From: CAWAMR01 sp963783095
GTDB taxonomy: Bacteria; Planctomycetota; Planctomycetia; Gemmatales; Gemmataceae
Reading direction: 5' to 3'
Length of the DNA: 64,000 nt
Assembly (NCBI GenBank): GCA_963783095.1
Contig: CAWAMR010000012.1
Location: 337,210 to 401,209 of the forward strand
Shown here: piece after piece, positions 32,358 through 41,538 of the stretch
How the letters are laid out: every line of letters begins with the position of its first letter
Position numbering within the stretch: the stretch's first letter is position 1
The notes under the pieces: generated by a model
Database searches by the model: none
Seen by the model: only the letters and a program-made list of their open reading frames with translations
Told to the model about the DNA's origin: nothing
Translations under genes and position numbers: made by a program

Positions 32358-33371
32358 TCATTTATTGTGTGCTGTGGTCGGCGGCTGACTGGCGAGAAAA
32401 GTGAACGCCTCCCGACAGCGGAGGATCTGCCCCCTCGAAACGGTCAGAAAGCGGTGTGGACCTTTGTCCGCCGCGACGAATTTGGTTACTCCATCGTCCC
32501 CGACGGTTACCTGGCCGGTCTTGGACAGCCCGAAGTAGCCGCGCTCCGGGTAGACCGCGTAGAGCACACTGGTCAGATCCCAACACGGGCGCTCGTGGGG
32601 CGGCGGACTGTATCGTCGATATGCCTCCGCGAGAGGATGATTCTTGGCGTAGGCAAAATCCTTTTCAATGCTCACGGCCGGATAGGTGATGGCCAGCCCG
32701 ACCTCAAACCCGCTAAAGACGATCGGTGTCGGCCAGTCGGTGGTGAACTTCTTGGAACTGGGGAGATCTTCAACCACGTTATACTCACGATGCGGATTCA
32801 CTCTGCCTTCGAGCTTAAAGGCTCCGAACATGGCGGATACAAACTTGACCTTCTTGGCGGCCAGTTCTTTTCCGGAGAGCGGGGAAACACTGTCCGGCGG
32901 CGAGGCGAGGAGCCGGGCGAGATTGGTCGAAAAACCGACCTGGGCGATTACCACCGAGCCGTCAGGCTGCCCAGCCAACACCTTGCGCAGCAAAGCGGTG
33001 GCCTCAGGGGCATCCGCCGACCGCTTGAGTTTGTGGGGATAGGGAGACTTGTCGCCATCGCGGACCATGCCGAGGAACTTCCCTTCATCGCGCGTGGCTC
33101 CGCCCCGGACAACGCCGACCGGAATTTGCGGACGACCATAGAAGGTGTTGATGGCATCCGCGAAAGGGCCGGCGAGGTCGTGGTCTTTGGTCACGGTCAC
33201 GGCGAGGAGATCGCACATGCCGCGCGACTGGAGAGCATGAATCATCCCCAGGGCCAAGACATCGTCAACGTCGTTGCCGATGTCGGTATCGAAAATGAGG
33301 CGAACCGGCTCGGCCGAGATTGTCGGGGAAACCATGAGCAGAAGCAATATCGGGGTACAGGACGTTTTCAC
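32358..33371 (-). CDS. secreted nucleoside hydrolase-like protein
   Basis: Member of the inosine-uridine nucleoside N-ribohydrolase family, which cleaves the glycosidic bond of ribonucleosides. A signal peptide (MKTSCTPILLLLMVSPTISA) suggests action outside the cytoplasm. The calcium-binding signature LIFDTDIGNDVDDVLAL contains all the expected Asp residues. The family core continues with LLAVTVTKD and IPVGVVRGGA. About 337 residues, normal length, frame intact. A monocistronic gene between the PSCyt operon and truB. Substrate specificity cannot be inferred. Confidence 0.85.
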   Translation of the reverse strand: MKTSCTPILLLLMVSPTISAEPVRLIFDTDIGNDVDDVLALGMIHALQSRGMCDLLAVTVTKDHDLAGPFADAINTFYGRPQIPVGVVRGGATRDEGKFLGMVRDGDKSPYPHKLKRSADAPEATALLRKVLAGQPDGSVVIAQVGFSTNLARLLASPPDSVSPLSGKELAAKKVKFVSAMFGAFKLEGRVNPHREYNVVEDLPSSKKFTTDWPTPIVFSGFEVGLAITYPAVSIEKDFAYAKNHPLAEAYRRYSPPPHERPCWDLTSVLYAVYPERGYFGLSKTGQVTVGDDGVTKFVAADKGPHRFLTVSRGQILRCREAFTFLASQPPTTAHNK

Positions 33372-33453
33372 GATTGAGTCTCGGCGGGGTTATCGGGCAA
33401 AACATCAGGTTCCAGTTTAGCGATACGCGGCAATTTTGTCGCGGTGAAGGCGC

Positions 33454-34320
33454 TCACCGCAACTTTATCACCGGCTTCACGGTACCATTTATCGTCACTC
33501 TTCCGATCCCACTCAATGCCCCGCTCGCATCGAACACTGCCACTTCTTCGCCCGGTTTCACCATCGTAGCACAAGGTACTTCCTGTCCCATGCGCATGCG
33601 TTGCAATGGTTGATCTTCAAGTCGTACCGAGGGCAAATGGCCTACTGCTGTCGCCGGCGGCAATAACTTAGCCTGCGCTTGCGCAGCATCCGCTTCGTAA
33701 GGAACAGCCATCTCCGGCGAAAAGCAGCCAACTTTCGTCCGGCGTAATTCGGATACATAGGCACCTACTCCAAGCATCTCGCCCAGATCGCGGGCAATCG
33801 AGCGGATATAGGTTCCTTTGCCGCAATGAATGTCGAGTTCGAGTTCCGGCCAGATGTATCGCAACAGATCGATTCGATCGATCCGGACCTTCCGGGGGGC
33901 TAGGGCGACTTCTCTTCCTTTCCGCGCCAGATTGTAAGCGCGTTTCCCCGACACGAGCGCTGCGGAGTAGGCAGGTGGAACTTGTTCGATTGCGCCAACG
34001 AACTTGGTCAATTCATTACGAACGTCCACATCCGAGATGGCTTTAGCGTAGAGTGTCGGTGTGATGGTGCCATCGCCGTCGTCGGTATCGCTTCGTCCAC
34101 CCAGGACAAAGGTCGTTCGATAGGACTTGGGAAGATCTTGTACGTAATCCGCAAGCCGGGTTGCGGAGCCGATGCAAACAACCAGAACCCCGGTCGCACG
34201 CGGGTCGAGCGTGCCGGTATGACCGATTTTGGTCCTGGGAGGGAACCAGATTTGCACATGATCCACCACATCGCGAGACGTGATGCCGGTCGGTTTATCG
34301 AGGACAAGAAGGCCGTGCAT
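33454..34320 (-). CDS. truB: tRNA pseudouridine-55 synthase TruB
   Basis: Makes pseudouridine 55 in the T-loop of tRNAs. ATG 34320 starts MHGLLVLDKPTGITSRDVVD, the classical TruB N-terminus. The catalytic Asp is in KIGHTGTLDPRATGVLVV. The downstream motifs RSDTDDGDGTI and CGKGTYIRSIARDLGE are family hallmarks. About 288 residues, slightly short of E. coli TruB, with a plausible C-terminal PUA-like tail (LSGIGRVTINGTVKPVIKLR). The frame is intact. A short overlapping reading frame beyond the stop (to about 33368) is probably not coding. Confidence 0.95.
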   Translation of the reverse strand: MHGLLVLDKPTGITSRDVVDHVQIWFPPRTKIGHTGTLDPRATGVLVVCIGSATRLADYVQDLPKSYRTTFVLGGRSDTDDGDGTITPTLYAKAISDVDVRNELTKFVGAIEQVPPAYSAALVSGKRAYNLARKGREVALAPRKVRIDRIDLLRYIWPELELDIHCGKGTYIRSIARDLGEMLGVGAYVSELRRTKVGCFSPEMAVPYEADAAQAQAKLLPPATAVGHLPSVRLEDQPLQRMRMGQEVPCATMVKPGEEVAVFDASGALSGIGRVTINGTVKPVIKLR

Positions 34321-34535
34321 AGTTCTTCAATCTGCAAGTCAAAGGCGACATACGAACGTATTATGGAATTGAAGGACGGAGAGGCGGCCCTTTCGCTGGT
34401 TTCGTGGTGTTTTGAACGATCGCGAAAGCGTTAAATTGTGCGCGTATCTGTAGCGGCGAAGGCTTTCGAAATTCCCACGCTTTTCGATCCTTCCAAAAAT
34501 TGTGGGTGATAGTCAGTCACAGACGATAAGAAGAG
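34321..34535. other. intergenic spacer
   Basis: This AT-rich spacer upstream of truB leads into the tandem repeat region. Nothing recognisable is seen in it besides the presumed truB promoter. Confidence 0.4.
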
Positions 34536-35158
34536 CATTCGACTTCCAAGAAACTTCGCCTCAATCCAACGATTATTGATTTGATATTCTGGCGAAGTTA
34601 CTTTCAGATGAGGGCCCGAGCATCGGGCCAGACGCTACAAATTGCTACAAAAAATGCGATTTCTCTGGGATCGAGAGTAAGATCAAGTAATAGTCAGAAG
34701 CATGGAGAGGCGCAATGTTACAAATTGCTACAAAAATGCGATTTTTCTCGGATCGAGAGCAAAATCAAGTAATAGTCAGAAGCATGGAGAGGCGCAATGT
34801 TACAAATTGCTACAAAAATTGGCGATTTCTCTCGGATTGAGAGCAAGATCAAGTAATAGTCAGAATCATGGAGCAATGTTACAAATTGCTACAAAAAATG
34901 CGATTTCTCTCCAAATCGCGAGCAAGATCAAGTAATAGTCAGAATCATGGAGAGGGCAATGTTACAAATTGCTACAAAAATTGGCGATTTCTCTCGGATT
35001 GAGAGAACGATCTGATAATAGTCAAAAGGCATTGGCATTCTTACTACAAGCGCTTCCAAGAACTACAGCCAATCAAACGCTTATCGATTTGATGGATTGG
35101 CGAAGTTTTTGCTGATGAGAGCCCGAAAATCGGCGCAGACGCTACAAATCGCTACAAA
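34536..35158. repeat. ~80-bp tandem array flanked by 115-bp direct repeats
   Basis: Five copies of an 79-83-bp unit begin at 34634, 34717, 34799, 34878 and 34961, each starting GTTACAAATTGCTACAAAA or close. Within the unit, CTCTCGGATTGAGAG can form a small hairpin. In the fourth copy GCGATTT and AAATCGC form a different one. The array is flanked by diverged direct repeats, 34536-34651 and 35034-35158, sharing CTTCCAAGAA, GATTTGAT, TGGCGAAGTT and GACGCTACAAAT. The whole unit is conserved, so this is not CRISPR. No convincing protein is encoded. The right flank contains the folC stop codon. Confidence 0.93.
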
Positions 35159-36465
35159 GCTCGGATTTCACCGGCCAGGAATACTGACCCTGTGATAACA
35201 ATTAGATCCTCGACCCCGGATGCAGACTTTGCCAGAGTCAATGCTTCCGAAGCTGTGGGTATCACCTTGACGCAGACCGTCGGATCGATCGCTTGTAGCA
35301 TTGCCGCAATCTGTTCGGGCGGGACGCAACGGGGGTTGTTAGCGTAGCGCGTCAGAAAGAATTCATCGAACTTCGAGGCCAGCACGTCGAGGATTTCCGG
35401 CACTTGCTTGTCGCTCGATACAGCAAAAATGAGTCTCTTTTTGCCGGCTACTCGAAAGGATTCTGCCATCGTGTCTACCAAAGCTTGCGCTGAGGCAACA
35501 TTGTGGGCACAATCGAGCACGATCAAAGGCTGCTCGCCGATGACTTCGAGTCTTGCGGGCCAGGTAACTTCGGCGAGTCCCTGTATCACTGCCTTTTCGG
35601 GGATCGGTAATCCCTGGTGTCGGAGTTGCTCTATCACTGCAATCACCCCGGCGGCGTTGACCGCCTGGTGCTTGCCGTAGAGTCCCAGGTCCATTGCCGG
35701 CCAGTTCTGTTGCCCGGATACTTGCACGCGCGATCGCTGGGGATAAGGCATCGACATATATTGATATGTGAATTCATGACCCAACCTGGTGATAGGCGAC
35801 TTGCGTTCCTGGGCGATTCGCGCAATGACCGCCAATGCTGGTTCTTCTGCGGTAGTGACGACTGGCCGGCCGAGCTTGATAATCCCAGCTTTCTCGAATG
35901 CGATTCTTTCCAGTGTCGCGCCAAGCTGGGCAATGTGGTCGTAACTGATGCTGGTGATCAGCGAAAGGATCGGCACGCAAACATTGGTCGAATCGAATCG
36001 TCCGCCCAGGCCCACTTCGACGACGGCCACATCCACGCGCCGGCAGTTGAAGTGCAAGAATCCCAGAGCAGTGCCGACTTCAAAGAAAGTGGGAATACGC
36101 AGTGGGTCGCCCGAAGATTCGAGTCGATCGACCGCCTCAGCCACCTCTTCCATGCGGGCAGCCAGTTCTTCGTGCGAGATGGGGACGCCGTCGACTTGTA
36201 TACGTTCGGAGACATCGCAAAGATGCGGCGAGGTGAACAGGCCGACGCGATAGCCCGCAGCCTGAAGAACCGAGGCCAGCATCGCCGAACAGGAGCCTTT
36301 GCCCTTGGTTCCGGCCACATGGATGGTCCGCAAGCGCTCTTGCGGATCGCCCAGGAGTCGAAGAAGAGCACGCATCCGGTCGAGCTTCAAATCGCCCGGC
36401 TTGGCCGGCTTCTTTTCAAAATCAATCCGGCCAAACCAATAAGCCATCGCTTGTGCGAAAGTCAT
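35152..36465 (-). CDS. folC: folylpolyglutamate synthase / dihydrofolate synthase
   Basis: Adds glutamate to folates (and usually dihydropteroate) using ATP, in the cytoplasm. 437 residues, frame intact. Start MTFAQAMAYWFGRIDFEKKP. The ATP-binding loop is IHVAGTKGKGSCSAMLASVL, followed by VGLFTSPHLCDVSERIQVDG. Central motif VDVAVVEVGLGGRFDSTNV; the C-terminal domain contains LIVLDCAHNVASAQALV. The C-terminus ends VFLAGEIRAL with its stop codon inside the flanking repeat of the tandem array. Its ATG lies 8 bp from a heptamer-type inverted repeat. Confidence 0.94.
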   Translation of the reverse strand: MTFAQAMAYWFGRIDFEKKPAKPGDLKLDRMRALLRLLGDPQERLRTIHVAGTKGKGSCSAMLASVLQAAGYRVGLFTSPHLCDVSERIQVDGVPISHEELAARMEEVAEAVDRLESSGDPLRIPTFFEVGTALGFLHFNCRRVDVAVVEVGLGGRFDSTNVCVPILSLITSISYDHIAQLGATLERIAFEKAGIIKLGRPVVTTAEEPALAVIARIAQERKSPITRLGHEFTYQYMSMPYPQRSRVQVSGQQNWPAMDLGLYGKHQAVNAAGVIAVIEQLRHQGLPIPEKAVIQGLAEVTWPARLEVIGEQPLIVLDCAHNVASAQALVDTMAESFRVAGKKRLIFAVSSDKQVPEILDVLASKFDEFFLTRYANNPRCVPPEQIAAMLQAIDPTVCVKVIPTASEALTLAKSASGVEDLIVITGSVFLAGEIRAL

Positions 36466-36472
36466 GATCTTC

Positions 36473-36576
36473 TCAGTGGTCAGTGATTAGTGGTCAGTGG
36501 TCAGTAAATGCAAAGACAAGAGACCCCGAGAGTAATTGGTATTAACTGACCACTAATCACTGACCACTCACCACTA
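36473..36576. repeat. heptamer-type inverted repeat (GTGGTCA units)
   Basis: Left arm 36473-36508 repeats GTGGTCA-like units. Right arm 36543-36576 is the complement. The right arm contains the TAG stop of the ATPase gene, so the element is part of that gene's end. The spacer shares AAATGCAAAGACAA with the element at 57636. Confidence 0.92.
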
Positions 36577-38891
36577 TTCTGCTATCCCTGTATCGGCATA
36601 CACACCTGCTCGAGCGATTTCTCGCAATGCTCCTGGATTAGATCGGCCAGGTTCGGGATGGGCTGGCCTTCGGGCAGCGACTTCTTTCATGGTCGAAAGC
36701 CAGCGTGGGAAGCTGTAGAGCATCGCAAAGCCTTCCAGGGACATCGGCTCCAGCCTGGCGTGCTTCTTGCGTTTGTCGGCCTCGTTCCACAACGTCTTGC
36801 TCTTCCCGGTTAATGCCAGATCATCTTCGGGCCTTAGCAAAATGAGATGATCGATGACCGCCGGTTCGCTGTCCATCACGGACAACTTCACTTCCAGATC
36901 GCGGGGTTTCCCAGCGGCCTTGGCCAGAAACAGCCCGATGCCCACACGCCAGGGCTGGCCATCCTTGCAAGTCCAGTGCGCGATCGAGATAACGCCGTAG
37001 GTTGGGTGCTCGGTAAACGTGTATTCGGGAACCACGTGCTGTAGTCGCCAGGGGCCGACCTTGACGCCATGTTCGTGGCACATTTGCAGGAATAATCCCA
37101 GACCGGCTTGCAATTCACGGGTCGCCCCGGTCAACGAACCTTCAGGAGTCAGCTTACGAAGTGCAGCTCGTTCTTCCTGGGTCCAAAGTTCGAGCATCGC
37201 TGCCGAATCCAGAACGGTCCCTTGCGCAGATGCGGACGAAGCAACTTCAGCCGATTTCGGTTCGGCATCGCTCGCGGTCTGCTGCTTACTCACTCGATCC
37301 GGGCTTTCGATGATATCCACGTTGCGAACAATGATGTTTTCGATCGAAGGAGCCGGTTGGGCAGGTTCGTTTTTCATCTCCGCGAGCATCGGTTCAATAC
37401 GATTGGCACCAACCGCACTGGCCATGGGAATTTCCTGTTGCGCCGCCTGCGTGAGAACCGGCGGCAGTTCGATTTGTGCCAGTCCTTCGCGAACCGACTC
37501 GCGGATACTGGTGGGGCGAGATCGTTCTCCGGGCCATAGATGATGTGGTCGAACAGATGCCGGAATTGCTGCAGCATGTCGCGCAAGGTCGGTTCCGTCT
37601 TCGCCATCGCGCTGAATCTGTTCCTCCGCGAATGGGAAGATTTCGGACAAGCCGTCCCGCATCGGAATTTCGTTGAGGACGTGGCCAGAGCGAGCTTCCA
37701 CCACGCGGCGAACCAGATCGGCGGTCGGCGGGTCCAGTCGAACGGCCTTGATCGTGCCGTGACGAGGAACGTGGACGGGGTTGTTGAGACGATCCTGAAT
37801 GTAGCCGTCCAGCGATGGCACAAAGCGATTCCACAGGCCGCGCTCGGCGAAGATCAGGAAGCACAGCCCATCGATCTGGTGCATGACCTGGACGATGCCG
37901 GCGAAGAATGCCTCCGCGATCTTGTGGGCGTCGTCGTTGCGGCGGGCCAGGAGCAAGTCTTCCAACTGATCGAAGGCCACGACGACCGGCGTCTTGAGTG
38001 TACGGAATACCTCCGTCAGCACCTTGAACAGTGCCAGCACGAGATCCTGCCGGCTGGGCCGGACCTGGAAATCGAGTTCGGCGAAACTCGTAGGTGAGGA
38101 AATTGGCCAGGTCGGCCTCGTCCTTGAGCAGGAACGACCTGGCGAAGCCTTCTGAGATATGCCGGCGCATCAGACCGGCGGTGTTGTGGGTTTCCGTTTT
38201 TTCGATATAGGCGACGACCAGATCCAGGGCCTGGCCCGGCGTGATGCTTGCTTCGGTCAGGGCCTGATGCACCGGCAACGCCATTCGACCCAGACTGGCA
38301 GCGCCGTTGAGTTGATCGGCAAGCCAGGCGGCACGGTCCTGGGCTTGCGTCTGTCCCAAACCGAGTCGGCGCATCCACCGGCCCAGACCGGGAGGAGGGA
38401 ACACTTCGAGTTTTTCTGCTGCGCTCAGCTCGCGCAGGCGCCGGCCAGTTGCCGGCGGACCAGATGCTCGCCGACGTAGTCGAGGGGACGAACGCCGCGC
38501 TGTTGCCCGCCGCCGAGCAAGGTATCGATGATCTGGAACAGGAGGTATTCCAGGAATTCGCTGTCTTTCTGGTAGACGCCCGGCGTTACCAGTAATTGCC
38601 ACGCGCCGTCGCCGCCGTGCTTGATCGAGTGGAGCAAGTGGGTTTTGCCTGCCCCCTTGTTGCCGAGAATCGGCACGATCTCGGAGTGCGTCGTGGGATC
38701 GTAGCGATACAAGTCAACGACGCTCAGGAGCAACTCGCGCTCGCCGGCATAAAGTTCCGGGACGTGGTAGCGCGAGCAGACTTCATCGTCGGGATTGCGC
38801 GAAGTAATTTCGGAAAGGATTCCCAGCCCGCTTCAATGTCTGAATCGCGCCCTCGGTCAGCGAGCCGCTCGGTGAGTGTCGTCGTAATCAT
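36574..38891 (-). CDS. P-loop ATPase of a wHTH-ATPase pair (frameshifted)
   Basis: ATPase of about 770 residues, second gene of a two-gene module. ATG at 38891 (MITTTLTERLADRGRDSDIE); frame changes near 38828, 38440, 38090, 37610 and 37520. Walker A: IVPILGNKGAGKTHLLHSIK. Walker B-like strand: PVVVAFDQLEDLLL, with Gln-Leu instead of the usual acidic pair. The region between is helical (AAWLADQLNGAASLGRMALP). A variable linker is followed by a C-terminal domain of about 200 residues with GPWRLQHVVPEYTFTEHPTY and KPRDLEVKLSV. The latter carries a D-x-E-x-K arrangement that could be nuclease-like, but this is weak. I do not recognise a named family. Its stop lies inside a heptamer repeat. Confidence 0.72.
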
Positions 38892-38913
38892 GATTTCGGT
38901 CCTCCTATTCCTA

Positions 38914-39013
38914 AGTGTTCAGTTTTCAGTGTTCAGTTTTCAGTAAATGCCTGGGAGTCACACGTTTTGCCTCTTGGCATTTACTGAAAACTGAACACTG
39001 AAAACTGAACACT
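38914..39013. repeat. perfect 38-bp heptamer-type inverted repeat
   Basis: Arms 38914-38951 and 38976-39013 are exact reverse complements with a 24-bp spacer. Each arm alternates GTGTTCA and GTTTTCA units and ends AGTAAATGCC. It lies between the winged-helix gene (8 bp after its stop) and the ATPase start. Confidence 0.96.
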
Positions 39014-39020
39014 AGCGAAG

Positions 39021-39788
39021 CTAACGAATGCTGGCGTAATAGGCGATCTCGTGTCCAATGAGCAGTGCGAATGCCGGTTCGGGTAAGGCGTACAGCGGGC
39101 CGGTCCAGGGATGAAGATATATCTGGGTGTCGTCGTGCAGTTGCCGTAGCGCGTCGTGAAACTGGCCGATGGTGAGCGTGAAACTTGCTTCCAAGCGACG
39201 ATAGAGTTCCGGCAGCGGGCAATCCTGCGACACTCCCGCAGCAGCATGCCATTCCGCCAGCGTCGACTTGATCTCGGCAATTCGCACATCCGAGGCCGAG
39301 GAAGTGATCGAGCGTGAGGGAGCCAGATGCGCGGTGGTTCCGTTCATGGAACTGGTACCATTCATGTTTGAACTGTGAAAAGGGGATTCGTGCAGACGCG
39401 GCAAGACTTGTTCGACGACGGCTTGAATACCCTGCAAGCCTTGCTGGACCTGGCGGACCGATTCCGCCAGTGCGGCGACTTCTTCGTGACGAGATTCGAG
39501 AACGCGAACAAAATCTTCCAGGACTTCGCGCGGGCTGGATTGCCGCAAGAGATACTCCCGTCCCTTATCGGTGAGCACGCAGATTTCCCGGCTCAGTTTG
39601 CCGCGCGCTTCCGAGCGAACCACTTGCAGATAGCCTTCGCTCTTGCAACGATCGGCAACGATGCGAGCTCGCGCAGTCGAGGGAAATAACCCTGGGTCGG
39701 ACTTGCTCGCAACCAGAGCGAGGCCCGCAGGTTCGGCGGCGGCGCGGCAAAGTGCATCCAGAAGTAGTCGGCTCGATTTGTCGGCCAC
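39021..39788 (-). CDS. winged-helix / coiled-coil protein of a wHTH-ATPase pair
   Basis: A 255-residue protein encoded just upstream of the P-loop ATPase. GTG at 39788 has a GGAGG ribosome site. The N-terminal winged helix (about residues 1-75) reads SSRLLLDALCRAAAEPAG to LSREICVLTDKGREYLL. A coiled coil (about 85-130, ESRHEEVAALAESVRQVQQG) is followed by a Ser/Asn-rich linker with MNGTSSMNGT. The second globular domain (about 165-255) contains LPELYRRLEASFTLTIGQF and IYLHPWTGPLYALPEPAF, which also looks winged-helix-like. It probably binds DNA or links the ATPase to DNA. I recognise it only as a recurrent planctomycete-type family. Confidence 0.72.
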   Translation of the reverse strand: MADKSSRLLLDALCRAAAEPAGLALVASKSDPGLFPSTARARIVADRCKSEGYLQVVRSEARGKLSREICVLTDKGREYLLRQSSPREVLEDFVRVLESRHEEVAALAESVRQVQQGLQGIQAVVEQVLPRLHESPFHSSNMNGTSSMNGTTAHLAPSRSITSSASDVRIAEIKSTLAEWHAAAGVSQDCPLPELYRRLEASFTLTIGQFHDALRQLHDDTQIYLHPWTGPLYALPEPAFALLIGHEIAYYASIR

Positions 39789-39965
39789 GCGGAACCCTCC
39801 GTGGTTCCTGTCAGGTCAAGAGGACGAATTCGGGGAAGTATGGTACGCCGAAAGCGTAGAACGATGCAAGATCAAGTGTGACGGTTGCGAAATCCGTCTT
39901 TTCCCGTTAAACTAACGAAGGTTCTTACACAGGAGGTGGATTCTCCCCAGAAAGAAGGCTTATTC

Positions 39966-40667
39966 ATGAATCACGTCAACGGGAAACCTACGAATTTGGC
40001 CGTTCCACGTTTGGAAAATGGCGATCGACTAACGCGGTTTGAATTTGAACGGCGCTACGAGGCGATGCCGAAACCATGCAAGGCGGAACTGGTCGAAGGG
40101 GTTGTTTTTATGGCGTCTCCGATTCGGTGGTTTTCCCACGGTGGTCCGCACATCGACATGAATACCTGGCTTGGTGCGTATCGGGCGGCAACGCCCGGCA
40201 CCGATGCCGCGGACAACTCTACGATTCGACTCGATCTCGATAATGTACCGCAACCGGATGCGGTCTTGATGATTTTGCCGCAATGCGGCGGCCAGGCCAT
40301 TTTCACCAGTGATGATTACGTCGAACGAGCGCCGGAATTGGTCGTGGAAGTGGCGGCGAGCAGCGTAAGCCTTGATCTCGGCTCCAAACTCCAGGCCTAT
40401 CGCCGCAACGGAGTCCGCGAATACATCGTGTGGCGCGTGTTGGATCAGGCAATCGACTGGTTCATTCTTCGCAACGGTGCTTACGTCCCGCTTTCGGGCG
40501 ATCCTACCGGACTACTGAAAAGTGAAAAATTTCCCGGTCTTTGGCTGAATGTCGCCGCAATGCTTCAAAGGGATCTTGCCACCGTTTTGATGGTCCTGCA
40601 ACAAGGTCTGGCTTCTCCCGAACATTCCCAATTCGTTGCCGATCTCGAAGCCCGGCGCAAGTCGTGA
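39966..40667 (+). CDS. Uma2-family (DUF820) nuclease-like protein
   Basis: Uma2 proteins have a PD-(D/E)xK restriction-endonuclease-like fold and are very abundant in cyanobacteria and planctomycetes; no substrate is known. ATG 39966 follows AGAAGG at good spacing. Family motifs: FEFERRYEAMPKPCKAELVE, VPQPDAVLMILP, APELVVEVAASSVS and KLQAYRRNGVREYIVWRVLD. The acidic pair and Lys of the putative active site are present. 233 residues, typical length, frame intact. It points away from the wHTH-ATPase pair. Confidence 0.85.
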   Translation: MNHVNGKPTNLAVPRLENGDRLTRFEFERRYEAMPKPCKAELVEGVVFMASPIRWFSHGGPHIDMNTWLGAYRAATPGTDAADNSTIRLDLDNVPQPDAVLMILPQCGGQAIFTSDDYVERAPELVVEVAASSVSLDLGSKLQAYRRNGVREYIVWRVLDQAIDWFILRNGAYVPLSGDPTGLLKSEKFPGLWLNVAAMLQRDLATVLMVLQQGLASPEHSQFVADLEARRKS

Positions 40668-40701
40668 TTTCTCATACCCGATCAAAACGTCCTTATGCAA
40701 T

Positions 40702-41538
40702 TCAAGGTTTTCGGCAACGGAAGATATACGCTTGCTCGGCATAGCTGAGGCGATATTCGATGGCGACGAAGCCCGCACGCGCCAATTTCTCCGTGAGAAC
40801 CTGGTGCGTCAGATAGTGAAATCGGCCCCTTTTTGCTTCGCGTACGAGCCACGTCCCATAACTCGTAATGCCCCACAGCTTGAGCAAGTAGCGAAGCTTG
40901 CGTTTCGAGGACCAGAGTCCCTTCAGCGATGCGCTGGCAATGCTCAGCCATCTGGGGTCGGGCACGATGGACGAGAATACAAACGTACTGCCGGGTTTCA
41001 GAACGCGGTAGACCTCGGCAAGAATCGCCTCGAACGCTGCATCGGTCCAGCGCTGCTCTGCCTCCGAATAAGATTCCGCATACTGGATCGACAGGCCGCT
41101 GACGACTCCGTCGAAGAGGTTCTCGCCGCTCCACGGCAGGCCGTTGCTGAAATCCACCGGCAGGAATTGCAACTTGTCACCCGGTGCGGGTTGCAGACTG
41201 GTGCGTAGCTTATCGAACGATTCCGCGTTCTTGGGCGCGATGTCAACGGCGACAATTTCTGCAAGTTTACCAGCGCTTTTGGTCCATAACATCCGGCTCA
41301 GCCGACCTGAGCCGCAACCAAGGTCCAGCCAGCGCTGGCCGGGCTGAGGATCGACCCAGTCTCCGGTGTCCTTCAATAGTTCCTGGTACGGCGGCATTTC
41401 GTACTGGCTCCAGAATGCCTTGGCACATCGGTCGTCGCGCCAGTAATTGACGGGCTTTGAGCCCCAAAGTCTTAGAAGTGGAATGGTATGATTCCTTTCA
41501 TCATGCAGGCGATTCTTGGGGTTCAGCGGAAAGCGCAC
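40702..41538 (-). CDS. class I SAM-dependent methyltransferase
   Basis: Methyltransferase of the ubiquinone/menaquinone-biosynthesis-like superfamily. Motif I WLDLGCGSGRLSRMLW binds S-adenosylmethionine; AEIVAVDIAPKN supplies the acidic motif II. VYRVLKPGSTFVFSSIVPDP is the usual post-core strand. C-terminal FIAIEYRLSYAEQAYIFRCR-like end. 278 residues with a GTG start at 41538; a shorter start is possible. Substrate unknown. Frame intact. It converges on the Uma2 gene. Confidence 0.8.
   Translation of the reverse strand: MRFPLNPKNRLHDERNHTIPLLRLWGSKPVNYWRDDRCAKAFWSQYEMPPYQELLKDTGDWVDPQPGQRWLDLGCGSGRLSRMLWTKSAGKLAEIVAVDIAPKNAESFDKLRTSLQPAPGDKLQFLPVDFSNGLPWSGENLFDGVVSGLSIQYAESYSEAEQRWTDAAFEAILAEVYRVLKPGSTFVFSSIVPDPRWLSIASASLKGLWSSKRKLRYLLKLWGITSYGTWLVREAKRGRFHYLTHQVLTEKLARAGFVAIEYRLSYAEQAYIFRCRKP

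Noticed and set aside
33368..33574. Extra reading frame after truB as a possible frameshifted C-terminal extension
   Set aside because: TruB already ends with a family-like PVIKLR tail; the overlapping frame shows no recognisable motif.
34634..35020. Possible CRISPR array
   Set aside because: Whole ~80-bp units are repeated; there are no unique spacers, no short repeat/spacer alternation and no cas genes.
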